Of a DNA stretch of 64,000 bases, positions 49,001-63,940 are shown piece by piece. The stretch spans positions 79,539 through 143,538 of the forward strand of contig JABANN010000014.1 in the NCBI GenBank assembly GCA_013115125.1. The letters run 5' to 3'. The translations under genes were made by a program, and so were the position numbers. The DNA comes from Perkinsus olseni (taxonomy: Eukaryota > Perkinsozoa > Perkinsida). The first letter of the stretch is position 1. Each line of letters begins with the position of its first letter. The notes below the pieces were generated by a model that had not been told where the DNA came from, made no database searches, and saw only the letters and a program-made list of their open reading frames with translations.

Positions 49001-49915
49001 CGGCACTCAGCTTGTGTCAGGCACCGCTGCGTAGTTTGCAAGATGATCGGCTACGGCAGGCTCTCTCGACAGTACGAGTGGCAGAGTTGGTGAGTGGCCC
49101 TGCTGGACTACTGTCGCGAGGAGGACTTCTTTGTCTCCTTAGTCGAACAAGACAGACTCGCAGTCCCCTCCCAGTGAAGCCCCCTTGAAGCCTGGTATGA
49201 TGAAGTTCGTGATGCGGACCAACAAGAAGGGTGTATCAACTGCAGGGAGTGAGTGGCTGCTCCCCCGCCGGGGGGCCCCGGCCATGAGGCGCCCAGGAAT
49301 TGGCTGGTTTGCCTCCTGCCTTAGGTGGAGTGATTGGACTAGCAGTACCATCAACATCGAAGCTGGTACGAGGCCAAGCAGAGTATGAGGAGCATCGACA
49401 GAAGAAGGAGCAGGAGCGGGCAGCGATCAAGGAGCTCACGATTAAGCACATTGACGTTATGGAGCAATCTGGATCGCAGGAGGAATCAGTGAGACCTGCC
49501 AAGCGACCCCTCATCGCAGTTTCTCTCCCCTCCCAGTCAACACCACCTGCCGTGCGGTACAACTTCGAGCGGCGTCGTCGATCGCGGGGTTCTTCAAAAC
49601 CGCTACGGCCTGGCCGGCTGGACGACTTCATTGGCCAGGGTTATCTCCCGGAGCCCGACAGACAGGTAGGCTCGCAACGATCAGCGAGGATCCAGAGCCT
49701 CTCTTCTGTTCAGCGCCCTATCAGACCCACTGCACCTCATTCTAGCACAGCCACCGGTAAGTAGGCTAATCGCAGTGCCGTGATGGAGCCCTGTGCTTCT
49801 TACCTCAGGGGGGCCCTCCTTCCCAATGCAGCCTGGTTCCAAGCGTACTTTGGCTGAACAACGTAACAGGCCCGGCAGCCGTGGTGGCAGCAGATTCGGT
49901 GGCAATCGATACTAA
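43079..49915 (+). CDS. Nonsense-mediated decay factor UPF2
   Basis: Scaffold linking UPF3/exon-junction signals to UPF1. Start MPGAASQDRIDEVKAKVKE at 43079; exon 2 KKLRDRLREARKGVDGVEV. Recognisable UPF2 blocks in order: SITKIAKLLNRLRRLSG; LATAFEKLSTQLKSVAEILD; VDDSDRSFYEDLYDLEARLP (about 44913-44970; human WEDEDARNFYENLIDL); EEGLNTKQNRRKLARFIL; MDFFKRLMDGGHLANDHW; GRYLLYKPDTATRMDNLVER; DVSLEDAYFHMKP; RLARKLPWEHHV; IGELYIYCVLDSATIF; SFFRATLVCNLLSACGPYF; an acidic region (DDDDEYEEDEEDDD, about 48465-48500); MDEEFDRSFKEMLSES; KFVMRTNKKG; and the end RPGSRGGSRFGGNRY, TAA 49913-49915. Three MIF4G-type helical regions and the acidic/UPF1-binding tail are therefore present. Dozens of short introns; many donors start GTAG, which mimic in-frame stops in unspliced reading. 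Confidence 0.88.
47391..47713. mobile_element. TIR element (MITE-like) in a UPF2 intron
   Basis: Two 37-base arms, 47391-47427 and 47677-47713, are perfect reverse complements (left arm starts ACTATACCATTCAGAAGTCT). Total length is 323 bases with no coding capacity. It lies in the intron between the acidic exon ending near 47262 and the exon starting near 47825, which is about 560 nt against about 50 nt for neighbours. A target-site duplication is not obvious; TA is possible. Confidence 0.88.
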
Positions 49916-50265
49916 CTTCATCGTTTCTTGGAGATTGAGCATTCCGAGTTCTTCCGTCAATGTACGGCTTAGTCATTGAAGAGATTTCGATTTCTGGTAG
50001 GATGCGTTTATTTTAGCACTGGAACTACAGCTTTGGTCCGGCCCGATTGGCTCATGCGTCTTTTCCGCTCCCTGAGAGCGAATCGCTGTCTGTGTCGACG
50101 AGCCTTTGGGGTGCCTGGTTACACACTCGCGCTTCGCTTGTCGAGGCAGGCAGTTGATACTATTTCCCTTCGCCACGAATTTAGCAGAGTACAAAGGAAG
50201 AGGGAACGAGCTCGCTCTTCGGTTAACTTTTCCCAGCGTGTCTTGTCATCATCATAGCTGATGAT
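49916..50265. other. Intergenic region downstream of UPF2
   Basis: No gene supported. It should contain the UPF2 polyadenylation region and the promoter of the next small gene. Confidence 0.5.
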
Positions 50266-50806
50266 ATGCCGACCTTCACGCCTAGCGCAGGATGGTTTAG
50301 CGCTGCCACGCCACCGATAGATGCCGAGCATGAGAAGATCGTCAGTACGGAGCCCACAGTCTCCCAGCCCACAGCTCCGCCCGTCGTACGCAAATTCCGC
50401 TCGAGAGGGTGAGCCGCTGCGGGCTGCTGCTTGCAGGAGGTCGCTTCGGCGATCTCGATACTCACGCCAAGTGGCTCTCGTAAGGGGGTTATGCCGCGTC
50501 GTTGTTAGACCCGTGTCGATGCTCCGTCGTAATCCTCTGGGGGGCCTGACGGCAACGGCGGCTAAAAGCAATGATTCTGTAGAGATGACGGAGACGCCCA
50601 TCGCACCGCGGGAGGACGGGCCACCACGGAAGGACCCCGTGTCCCAGCCTGACGAGAGCGTCAGCCCGCCCAAGGCCGCTAGGCAGGAGGCAGAGAGCAC
50701 CGATACCTTCGGTGATGAGAAAATACCTGTGGTAGAGAAGCCGAAGCTAGATAAAGAGGCTCCAGATAGTGAAGCGCACCTTCCAGCTGCGCCAAAAGCA
50801 GGGTGA
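50266..50806 (+). CDS. Small hypothetical protein
   Basis: Two-exon model. Exon 1 starts MPTFTPSAGWFSAATPPIDA at 50266 and ends near 50410 (RKFRSRG) at a GTGAGC donor. Exon 2 (from about 50486) runs in frame to TGA at 50804-50806 and is rich in Pro, Glu and Lys (KDPVSQPDESVSPPK). The protein is about 150 residues, probably disordered, with no domain I recognise. Other splicing is possible. Confidence 0.45.
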
Positions 50807-51067
50807 GCTCGCTCTCCTTTTCCTTCTGAAGTTCAGGTGGGCTATAGTGTAGCCACGTAATTGATAACGAAAATAAACGTGAAACAATGATCTCTGGTGA
50901 AGCGCTGTCAGTAGCTTGTAGGTCCCACTGTATTTTATCGTAGAACAGAGACTTGTCCTAAATCGTTCTTGTCCATGTATCTTTCTGTGAGTAGTGCTAC
51001 ATGGTGTGACGCTTCTATTAATGTTAGTTGAGGAAGTGGATCGACATTCCAAGTTTGTTTATTCAGT

Positions 51068-55649
<4,582 letters not shown>

Positions 55650-56105
55650 AGCTTTCCTGCATCCGTGTACGTGTTGAATTAACCACGTTATGATTGTCTA
55701 GCCCGGCGCCAATCGCGTATGATACCCTCTCACGTTACCGCCAAGGGCCTCTCGGATAAAGAGGGGGCATCCAGGTTTCGAGGGCTCATTTATATCATCA
55801 TTGTGTCTCCCGCCATTTTACTCAAACTCTGAACAACTGATTCGATGTAACCCGTGCGGCATGCCGTGCTCAAGCACATCTTGCCAAAATGCAACAGCCG
55901 TCTCATCTCAAATATCGATGAGCCCCCCATGGTCGATGAATCGTCCACTTGCTGCTTCTCTGCATTCATCGCACTGCTCGTCACGGCTCAATGATCTTCG
56001 GCTGTGAGAACTTAGCCAAGGCAGCCGCCACCTCGCGACACGTATCCTTCGTTTCACCTGACCAGCCAAGCATTAACTGCCCGTCCCCAACTGGAACTTT
56101 TACGG
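55650..56105. other. Convergent spacer between RECQL4 and minus-strand genes
   Basis: No gene supported. A minus-strand open frame at 55790-55984 (MTSSAMNAEKQQVDDSS) could be a terminal exon of the next gene. Confidence 0.4.
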
Positions 56106-56492
56106 TTACTCACTGCTGTTGGCTGAGATCCTCTCGGCCATCCTTTCCGTTTTCCATTGCAGCATTGCGATGGCCTCCGCTTCTCCTCCGAGGCGTCGCC
56201 CCATTATCCCAATAATAACCTCACGATGCGCGGCCCACCAAGCATGATTCGTACGAGCACTCTCGATAGCTTCCTCGATTCTCGCACTCCGCTCCGGGCC
56301 CTCCGAGAATGGCTCCTTTTGCTGCTTGCCGTCCTCTTCCTTATGCCCACTATTGTCAGCTGCAAGCTTGGAGACATCAATGGACTCCCAAGGTGACAGG
56401 AGCTTCCATTCGAAGCTCGGTGGTTCCGCAGGAAATGCCGAGCAGCGCATCGTATCATGGCCTTCCCTGTTGAGAGGTCTCCGATCCTTCAT
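56106..56492 (-). CDS. Hypothetical helical protein, or 3' exon of CFAP161
   Basis: Frame from MKDRRPLNREGHDT (56490-56492), or the inner ATG at 56450 (MRCSAFPAEPPSFEWKLLSP), to TGA at 56106. Charged and helix-forming: EEAIESARTNHAWWAAHREV and MGRRLGGEAEAIAMLQWKTE. I recognise no family. It follows CFAP161 on the same strand and could be its last part. Confidence 0.45.
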   Translation of the reverse strand: MKDRRPLNREGHDTMRCSAFPAEPPSFEWKLLSPWESIDVSKLAADNSGHKEEDGKQQKEPFSEGPERSARIEEAIESARTNHAWWAAHREVIIGIMGRRLGGEAEAIAMLQWKTERMAERISANSSE

Positions 56493-56589
56493 GTGTGCCT
56501 TCTCCGTGTGGCCGGTCGACGGCCGCCGCCCTGCCCTCAGAGGAGTGTGCAGGCGCCTTTGCTGATGAAGCCGTTCAGTCAATGCCCTG

Positions 56590-58127
56590 ACACCACTTGG
56601 CGTCCGAGATCTTCTCCCACTGACCAGAGGGGTCCAGCCGGACTTTACCAAATGAAGCGGGAGGGATGGTATCGCCGAAGACCCGCTCCGCGTCATCAGG
56701 GGATAACTTTAGGGCTCCTGTCTCACGCGCGGGTAAGCATTTCTTTCCACTCCCGGGTTCAACACAACACCAGTTCCGTCCACAACAACACAATATACGA
56801 CATGCTACCACTACCTACTATTCTCGTCCTGCTGGCTGGAGGGGACCACGAACTGAAGTGATTGGGAGGACGTTCGAGTAAGCGTAAGGCTATCGCCCTC
56901 GAAAACGCGGACCTACTTGCCAGATATTCTGAGGTCCGTGCCGTCTCAACGCATAGTCCCCGGTGATTTCGCCTAAAAAAGTGGCGATGGATTCATGCTG
57001 TCCCGAGCACGAACCTTTCTTCTCCGAATTCATGTTGTGTGTCTTGTTGGTGGAGTAGTAACAATGGGCGTGCACCTCATTCTCGGCACCGAAGATATTC
57101 ATCTGCTTGATCTTGTCCGAAGCCAGGTAGCTCCCTGCATGGTTCACGGCGGACTCCAAACTTTCTTCGAAGAGCAATGCCCACCCGAAGAGAGGTGCTT
57201 GATAACCACAGGCTGGTCGGCCTTGATCGGTTCCCCCTCGGTCTCGAAACGCATCTTGCCGTCTGGATGCAGGATCTACCGAAAGAGTATGAGAATGAAC
57301 ATACCCAGAAAAGACGGTCTACCTGCCATCTTGTGTTTCCAGCAGGCTTGTCCAAGGCACCCACTTCCTGCTTACGGCTGCACTTAGAGGCAGCCAAGGC
57401 AGACACCATCTCGCTGTAGAGGTAGCAGTCACTGAGAATGAGCCCCCCATCCAAACTGCCTTACACAGCACAGCTTACCTATCCGGGACGAAACTCCGCA
57501 GCCTCAGCCTCACTTCATCACCATAACGTACAGGCTCCTCGGCGTTGTCGTCCGTGTTCACGAGTTCAACCGCGAACACGTTACGGACGCACGGGGTGGC
57601 ATAAGGCCCTATGGCAGAGTAATACAGCGAGGCGAGCAAAACATACCGGTAGTAACTGCATATGCAGTTGACTTCCTGCCCGGTATCCTCTCCTCAGCGT
57701 TACCGCTGAGGAAACACTCCGACGCCGCGTTTCGGAGCATCACCGTGTCACCTGAGAATCGTTTGGGAGAATCAGGGGGAGACGATCGCTCAAGGAAGTC
57801 AGTGTTGCAGCCCAGTACAGCCGCCCGCAGGTCGAGATGATGACCGAGTGTTACCGTTCCGTAAAGTGCCGTCGCTGCCCCTTAATTTCGCCACCGATGG
57901 CTGCAGTGCTCGCTCAAGCATGAGCTGCTTAGATATGACCAGAAGGTCACCAGCCTCCTTCTTCGATACGTACCTGGCGAGGAGGGCTCGTTGGAGATCG
58001 GCCTCCACCTCCGCCATTACTCCTTCATCCTCAGGTCGTTGAGTTCGACCTCTTCGCACCAATTGCCGATACGGCAGGTCGGTTTGTAGCGAGCACCGCC
58101 GCAGAGCTGCTGACTAGTGAACTGCAT
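56590..58127 (-). CDS. Cilia- and flagella-associated protein 161
   Basis: Spliced minus-strand gene. Start MQFTSQQLCGGARYKPTCRI at 58127, running into RIGNWCEEVELNDLRMKE, the hallmark CFAP161 N-terminus (MGNWNEDVYLEEERMRHF). Next SKKEAGDLLVISKQLMLE matches REKGELLIQRNRR. Then DTVMLRNAASECFLSG-like sequence corresponds to GDKVMLVNPD. The conserved C-terminal block is clear: HPDGKMRFETEGEPIKADQP and VVIKHLSSGWALLFEESLES, then FGAENEVHAHCYYSTNKTHN, with the exon ending GPQNIW near 56920. A further exon, NWCCVEPGSGKKCLPARETG through EKISDAKWCQ (about 56795-56590), probably completes it. CFAP161 is a microtubule inner protein of the ciliary doublet. Exon edges and the 3' end are approximate. Confidence 0.8.
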
Positions 58128-58171
58128 TACCGCACTAAACTGAGCGCCAGACAGAGTGACTGAGACATCTC

Positions 58172-59461
58172 CTAGACACCCGCCACCCGTGGACCCGGCA
58201 CTGCCGGGCCGGCAGGGACGAGCAAGCAGGCTGGGATAGCTGTCACCGTGCCAGCAACAGCTACGATCTCCGGGAGTCGCTCTCCTGCTACAGGGCCAAG
58301 CTCAGCCATCGGGGAACTCAGCACTATGGACAGCAGCAAACTGACAGCCATCATTAGCATGTTATGTAGAGACCCTTCTTGTAGGCCTCATGCATGAGCA
58401 TCCATCACCGGCAGACAGGACTGTATCTGCTATGTCGCTCAAGACCCTCGCATAGGGGTGCATTCCTTCCTCCTGTAACTTGCCAGAGACCCACTGAGGT
58501 ACCCAATGCATCGGTTGCACTGCCCAGTGGCATTGATCGTGCACATCCACAGGACCACAGGCACGCCAAGCCTTATCGACGAGGGGTTCGGGCGGAGCGT
58601 AGCAACTGCAGTGGATGCCACTAACTATCATGCTTCCACACTTAGTAAGCGGCGCGTATAGCCCTGTGATTCTTGGCCTACCATCCACATCCGGGAGGGT
58701 CCGCAGCAGCCCCACCTGTACCCAGTGCGCGGTCGGAAGGGCCGGGTTACCGGAAGTCCTTCTGACGACGTCACCCGAACGAACGTTCTTCGCGGCAGTA
58801 GCTCCCTTATCCCGGATGAAGACGAGATGGTCAGCCGACAAACGTAGCGGACGGCACTCCTCCTCACTATCGTCGGGGGCCTCAATCTCGATACACGTCC
58901 TAGGCTGCCACTCGAATTCAGGTTCCCGATGGAGCCATGAAGTGACCTCGCTATACATCAGCATGTCATCCACGACAGACAGAACTTCGTCGCCCAGTTG
59001 AAGTTGCGATATGCGAATGGTACCTGAGGTCTCCACAGTAGAGTTTGGTGTTGTGCGCTACTTCGGCTTGGTAAGCCCATTGCGGCGAGCGCATGTGTTT
59101 GCTCTTTACTGCACGCCGCTGAGCTTTCCGAGAACTTTACCTTTGGCCTTCTCGATGACTGTGTTGTCTCCTGCGAAGCAAGCGGGGAAGCCGTACTTCT
59201 TGTCGTGCGCCTGCCGCATCTCATCCGACTTCGTCTTCATCTTCTCTAAGGCAAGCAACGAGTCAACCTGCGTTCAGACTGAGGAAATTCTACGGCCCCG
59301 AGTATGGCACCACAAAAGGCGGGTAACAACGAACATACGCAGAGCTCCGAAGATCGCCTCCTTCTTATGAAGGCTCTCCCCGACAGGAAGGTGCTTATCA
59401 TGGTGTATACCCGCCCCGTGGCCGCCGAAGGCAGTGACGGGATGCTGTGCTTCGCAGTCAT
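58172..59461 (-). CDS. Hedgehog-type Hint (hog) autoprocessing protein
   Basis: A self-cleaving Hint domain of the hedgehog C-terminal kind. The N-terminal splice residue lies in FPACFAGDNTVIEKAKG (about 59170-59150), matching CFPGDATV. After an intron (donor in GKLSG|GTGCAG, acceptor before TSGTIRISQLQLGDEVLSV) comes block B, PLRLSADHLVFIRDKG, with the SxxH/TxxH histidine (about 58850), then KNVRSGDVVR. The C-terminal block GLYAPLTKCGSMIVSGIHCS followed by CYA (about 58650-58580) mirrors hedgehog [23 protein letters not shown]. A hydrophobic tail is reached by an in-frame splice (LSSPMAELGPVAGERLPEI to stop at 58172); without it the frame stops at 58362. The N-terminal partner domain is short and unclear: MTAKHSIPSLPSAATGR to RSSELC joins in frame to VDSLLALEKMKTKSDE. 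No signalling domain of animal hedgehog is seen. Confidence 0.78.
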
Positions 59462-59464
59462 TCG

Positions 59465-60324
59465 GCACCGAGAACGGCCAAGTCATTTTCTACAAGGTAT
59501 GAACATAAATCTGGAGAAATTGACGAACTCGAGTCCCGCAGTCGCTTGGGGAAACAACCTCTGCCATTCGCATTGGGCAATCCAAGATGCCGATGGGTTC
59601 GGCTCAGACGTTCAACTTAAATGCTACACGGGAATGAGTATGTCGTAGCTATCGAGAGGCCCTCATGGCCCCATGCGAATTGCATGACAGATAATGATCA
59701 AACACTGGGTTGGTGCTGTCCTCCACGCATGGCTGCAACAGCTCCCGATGACCAGGCGCTTGGTGCATCTCCAGCCCCGCGCGCCACCGCGCTGCCAGCA
59801 GCAGAAAGCCCTTGGCTTGACCGGGGTGGGGGCGACGGACTGAAGCCCGAACGGGGAAGGGACCCTAAGGAGACTCTGTATTCCACCACATATTTCGTTC
59901 TCCAGGTCTTACCTTGTTCATTCGAACCCTCACTGGGTCGCGGGGCCAGTAATGCCGAAGCATCGCGTTTGACCCCCGCTAAGGGTGGTGGCGGGCCATA
60001 CCCAAGGGTTGCAGCGTGGGCTGCAGCGGCTGCTAAGGCATCCACCCGAGCTGCTTGGGCTCGTACGGTCACCTGAGCAAACGTTGCACTGGAAGCCATT
60101 CACGGCCTACATAGACTGTACCCGATGCCACTCATCGCCCGACCGGTACACGCACTCCCCAGGTCGATCAACCTGGCGTATCCTCTCAAACAGTCCAACG
60201 TACTTCTTGGGGAAATGGAGACCCAACTGGACCCTATCATCTTGAGATTGCACAACTCCAACACCTGGGAAGGATCTAAAACACGAACGGGACAAATTGG
60301 CGCGCGAGACAAAAAAAGAGAAAA
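59465..60324. other. Ambiguous region with open frames on both strands
   Basis: Minus 59698-60099 (MASSATFAQVTVRAQAARVD, Ala-rich) and plus 59304-59648 and 59621-60076 overlap. On the plus strand FGTENGQVIFYK with a following GTATGA donor (near 59500) looks protein-like; on the minus strand the same place gives an acceptor. I could not decide which strand is coding. The first exons of the Hint gene may lie here. Confidence 0.35.
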
Positions 60325-60325
60325 A
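60308..60325 (-). terminator. Pol III terminator of tRNA-Gln
   Basis: On the minus strand TTTTT, then CTC, then TTTTTTT follow the tRNA immediately. Confidence 0.85.
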
Positions 60326-60397
60326 GGTTCTATCGGGATTCGAACCCGAGTCGCAGGATTCAAAGTCCTGAGTGCTAACCAACTACACCATAGAACC
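60325..60397 (-). tRNA. tRNA-Gln (anticodon UUG)
   Basis: Full cloverleaf on the minus strand: acceptor stem GGTTCTA paired with TAGAACC, D arm with GTTGGTTAGCAC, anticodon stem CAGGA/TCCTG with loop CTTTGAA (anticodon TTG), and T arm TCGGG-TTCGAAT-CCCGA. Internal promoter boxes A (TGGTGTAGTTGG) and B (GGTTCGAATCC) are present. A T-rich run just downstream on the minus strand (from 60324 to about 60308) serves as RNA polymerase III terminator. Length 73 nt, no intron. Confidence 0.95.
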
Positions 60398-60443
60398 CGA
60401 TGAAAACCCGGGTGGCCATATTGCATCCATAGGATAGCGTAGA

Positions 60444-61647
60444 CTAACTTACAAAGCAACAGCCAATAGTCCCAATTGCTCTTGCTCCCAGTTTCTCAGC
60501 TCGAATAGAAGCGTATCCTTGTCTTGGCAGACGGCCAGATGACCCCTCCGACTGCACGCTATGCCTGACCACCAAGCCCTCGTCAGCAAGTAGCATAAAG
60601 ATCGATAACGACGCAGTATACGTTGTAAAGATTGCACCAACAGGCTGTCGGAGGAAGCACCCCTCAATGAACTCACCGACTGGCTGTGTCTGTTTCATGA
60701 GAGATATCAACGCAGATTGCATTTGGGCAGGTGTAACGATCCCAAAGGTTTGAGGCTTCGCCAACTCCAATGCGGCCCTCTGTAAAGCTTCGAAAGGCTG
60801 AAGGCGATATAACTCAAACTACTGTTCAGTCGCTCGCAGCCTCACCTCCTGTACGTTCTGTGGCACGTGAAATGTTCGGATCAGTTTCTCAGCCGCGTGC
60901 GTCGTTAAGGAGTGCATGATGTCTCCTGAGCTCAATCCAGTTACCACCCGACACTGCCGACATATTCACCATCGTACTAGCAGATGATCTCTCGAGCCCC
61001 CATCGCTGCACGAACTCCTCAATCTCCTGTTCTGTAGGTTTCGGAATAGTCGGCGGCGGGTCGCTGGACATGCGAACTGAAAGTGACGAGGTGACGCGAG
61101 TTACCAGAGACGACCATCCCACCCTTTCTAGCTTTCCAATAGTCCCTCAGTTCCCCGGGCCCATGAGCCTTGCGGCACTCTCTCCCCGGACACTGTGTGT
61201 CCGTGCAAGGCAGAGTTCGAAAGTGCGAGTCCTGTGCGATCGCCATGAGCAGGTTCTTGAAGGGTTGATGTCTGCCGCAGTTCTAAGGCCCAATAGCTAC
61301 AGCAAATATAGTATCGAGAGGCCGTATTACCTGGCAGTAGCGATAGAGCCGACCAGCGGTGACCACGCCCTCACAACCCGGAGAGGGACAGAGCCAGTCC
61401 CCGCGCTGGAAGGTGTACTCGTCCGGGAAACCAGCAGGCCTGCAAAATATCTCCCAGAGCATCGCGTCCCACTCCACCAAGCTTACTACCTGAACACTGC
61501 CTTCTTGCCCTCGCTGGCCGGACTTCGCTCCGCTCCCTTGGCTTCCGCTCCTTGATTCTCCTTTTGCCCCGGCGAGGTGTTATTACTACTCGTCTGTGTT
61601 GTTAAAGGGGATGGCGGTCCCTCTTCCGGTGAAGGGGCGGCCGACAT
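60444..61647 (-). CDS. Zinc-finger protein (RanBP2-like and CCCH-like motifs)
   Basis: Spliced gene starting MSAAPSPEEGPPSPLTTQTS (61647). Exon 2 begins PAGFPDEYTFQRGDWLCPSP and GCEG, a RanBP2-type start (GDWxCPxxxC) whose second half, NCGRHQPFKN after an intron, lacks the usual final cysteine pair. The next exon carries HFRTLPCTDTQCPGRECRKA and HGPGELRDYW, with C-x5-C, C and H spacing like a CCCH finger. A 46-nt intron (donor KARK|GTGGGA) leads to MSSDPPPTIPKPTEQEIEEF and QRWGLERSSA. A 52-nt intron then leads to HSLTTHAAEKLIRTFHVPQN, and the 3' exon has PFEALQRAALELAKPQTFGI. The protein is probably RNA-binding; the family is not identified. It ends near 60444, about 50 bases before the tRNA gene on the same strand. 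Confidence 0.65.
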
Positions 61648-61734
61648 GAAAACTCAAGTCCTGATGCCTCGACTCGTACGCTCCCGCGGATAGCTCAAGC
61701 CAACAGCAGAATGAGAAACACACGTTTTCGATAC

Positions 61735-61905
61735 ATTACTGCCCCTTCGAGTCACTGTCCCCTCGCTTGGCCTCCACAGCCCGGGCAAGCCGTGCTTCTT
61801 CAAACTTCTCCCATGTCTCTCTGAAAGACATGAGGAGCTTCACGTGACGGCGCATGGCGCCCTGACATTCCCCATCTCTCCAGAGACCGCCCAATACGCT
61901 ATTCA
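61735..61905 (-). CDS. Unknown exon, possibly the 3' end of the NudC gene
   Basis: The minus strand reads VLGGLWRDGECQGAMRRHVK then SFRETWEKFEEARLARAVEA and ends KRGDSDSKGQ with a stop near 61737. It is clearly coding in style. It may be the last exon of the NudC gene or belong to a small separate gene. Confidence 0.4.
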
Positions 61906-63600
61906 AGCTATAGGGCTCCAGAAAATATATCCCACCGTTGGTTGCCTACTCAGTAGCATTGGTCGGAGCAGGAATAAGGTTGGGGTCGAAGGGCTGGCCT
62001 GACCACAGTCTGAATAAGGGTCTACAGACAACAAGGTCATCGAACCTTTAAAGGGGCTATTGTCGGCATCCCAGGCGTCCTTCATGATCTCCTGCATTCG
62101 GATTTGATCACTTGTGGGTTTCCCTTGGGCCCTCTGGTTCTGGTCGAAGAGCATCTTCCGTACAGCTCCTTGGGACGCTGAGATAAGCCAACTCTCAGCA
62201 GCAACTCCGCTGCGCTGTCTTCGACGCATTCCCCAATGAGCCCAGCGGCGTCAGGCCAGTCCAAACCCCCGGCTCACACTCGTCCAGCTCCGAAACTGTT
62301 TTAGTCGACTCAACCTTAGTGGTGTCTATCTGCTCGTCCCCCCGCAGTACGCACTTCCACCAAGTATGGACTGCTTTGTCCAGTGACAGTATCAACTGAG
62401 GGGTGCTGGAGTAAAGGCACCAGGCGACCCTCGGCCAGAATGACAACTGCCTATCGTTACCTTATCGCCGTCCTCGATCAGCCATGAACTCTCCAATGGC
62501 ACGATGCTCATGTCGAGATCCCCCACCAACACGCTACTACCGTCTCCTTTATACTTGATACTAATGTTGTCTGGCTTGATAGTCTAACAGCAAAGCCAGA
62601 GCGCGTACAGGAGCCGTGGGAAAGTGCTACTAGCAGTGGCCTACCACACTTAGGTCTTTGCCTTTAGTATTAGCCCGCAATGACACCTCTACGGTGAGGT
62701 CGTTGAGCGTCTGAGTCCAATAGTACTTCGCAGTTCTCGCTCCATTCCAAGTACCTTCATCAGGTACCAGTGACCACTCAAACCTTTTACTTCCATACAG
62801 CGTAAATGTCGGTGGGAACGAAGACAGCCTACTTATGTGCTTTGCCCGATCAAGCGAGTCCGATGCATGGCCAGAGGTCTTGCCAGCATCAGCAGCACCT
62901 GCTTCGGAAACCACTGGAGTGGGGGGTGGACGGCTGGAGGATGAAGACGAGGAGGAGGAGGAGGAGGAGGAGGAGGAAGAGTTCTTGGCAGCCTACCCTA
63001 GAGGACCTAGGCTTACCGCCACTGCAACTCCTATTACCTTTTCACGTGCTGCTGGGGCTCTACCGTCCGCATCCTCGGGCCTTGGGGTGGATCCATCGGC
63101 CGACGACGACTGACTACGATTGTAAAAGCGACCAGGACCGTCCACCTGACACGATGGCTTGTCGAGCGGAGTCGAGTGGGCTCAGCTTCGATTCCTACCT
63201 TACGCCAGCGCTCCTTCAAAGGGTTTATCTCATCAGGTTCGTTCTGCTGGAGGTACTCCAACTGATACCGTCTCATGATGGATATTACCATATCCTCTGA
63301 GTATCCTGATGGCACTCACAGTGGGCACCATTTCCGCAAGGAGCTGCCCAAAGGGAAGGCGACCCGACGGGTGGTCAGACAGTACCCAGAGGGAATCCCA
63401 TTTTGTCCTCTTTAGACCTCATAACATGGTAGAGGTCAGTCTTCCGCCCGAAGAAACAAAAAATAGTATCCAGAAGATGCTCGATGCCCTGAGATCAACC
63501 TAAGATACATCTTCCCGTACCACCCCAGCCACCGAAGGCTGGAACCGAGGCCTAATACTAAGCGCGCTCATAGGGGCGGTACCTGATGTTGCTGGGCCAT
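61906..63600 (-). CDS. NudC family protein
   Basis: Dynein/HSP90 co-chaperone with a p23-like CS domain. Start MAQQHQ at 63598-63600, spliced to GIEHLLDTIFCFFGRKTDLY, matching the N-terminus of NudC ([26 protein letters not shown]). Next SEDMVISIMRRYQLEYLQQN and NPLKERW. A poly-serine run encoded by TCC repeats (about 62943-62985) precedes RLSSFPPTF. The CS domain begins GTWNGARTAKYYWTQTLNDL and TVEVSLRANTKGKDLSV, then SIVPLESSWLIEDGDK. The conserved C-terminus reads SASQGAVRKMLFDQNQRAQG and KPTSDQIRMQEIMKDAWDAD (about 62180-62075), as in [21 protein letters not shown]. The final residues (after DNSPFKG) are unclear, so the 3' limit is approximate. Confidence 0.85.
62943..62985 (-). repeat. 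(TCC)n / GAG microsatellite in NudC
   Basis: About ten GAG triplets on the plus strand read as TCC serine codons on the coding strand, inside the linker before the CS domain. Confidence 0.85.
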
Positions 63601-63691
63601 GGCAAGGAGGAGGTCGTCGAATAAAAGTAGGGGCTCTGGCCTTGATGATCCACCGCTGCTGCTCATTCAACGGAATAAATTCAAAAAGAGA

Positions 63692-63940
63692 TTACTGTGT
63701 AAGATGAGAGTAGAAGGGGGAACGCAAGAGGCAACCCGTAACGTGCACAACTGCTCTCATAATGATAGTCTCATTCCGTGCGTTAACGCGCTCCAGGCCA
63801 CCAAAAGAAACGCCCATTCTCCGAGTGCCCCCATTGGAACCACCAACTCTTCCATTCTGAGCCGCCATCATCAGCGCTCGCCCCTCGCGCTCGCCTCCAA
63901 GATTTGCGTTCAGACACAGAGGACTTTGGGCCTCTTTCAC
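63692..63940 (-). other. Open frame upstream of NudC, not supported as a gene
   Basis: An 82-codon frame (MKEAQSPLCLNANLGGEREG) with no match I recognise; it occupies the NudC promoter side. Confidence 0.3.

Noticed and set aside
49300-49764. Separate basic protein with a DDFIGQGYLPEPDRQ segment
   Set aside because: It continues the UPF2 reading through normal splice sites into the RGGSRFGGNRY end.
58172-58360. Separate small secreted protein starting MLMMAVSLLLSIVLSS
   Set aside because: An in-frame splice (acceptor before LSSPMAELG) makes it the C-terminal tail of the Hint protein; a separate gene remains possible but is less supported.
60889-61122. Ultra-short introns of 19 and 28 nt in the zinc-finger gene
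   Set aside because: Upstream donors give normal 46- and 52-nt introns that keep the frame equally well.
62835-63113. Plus-strand acidic protein with a poly-Glu run
   Set aside because: It is the antisense of the poly-Ser tract in the NudC gene, whose minus-strand exons are clearly recognisable.
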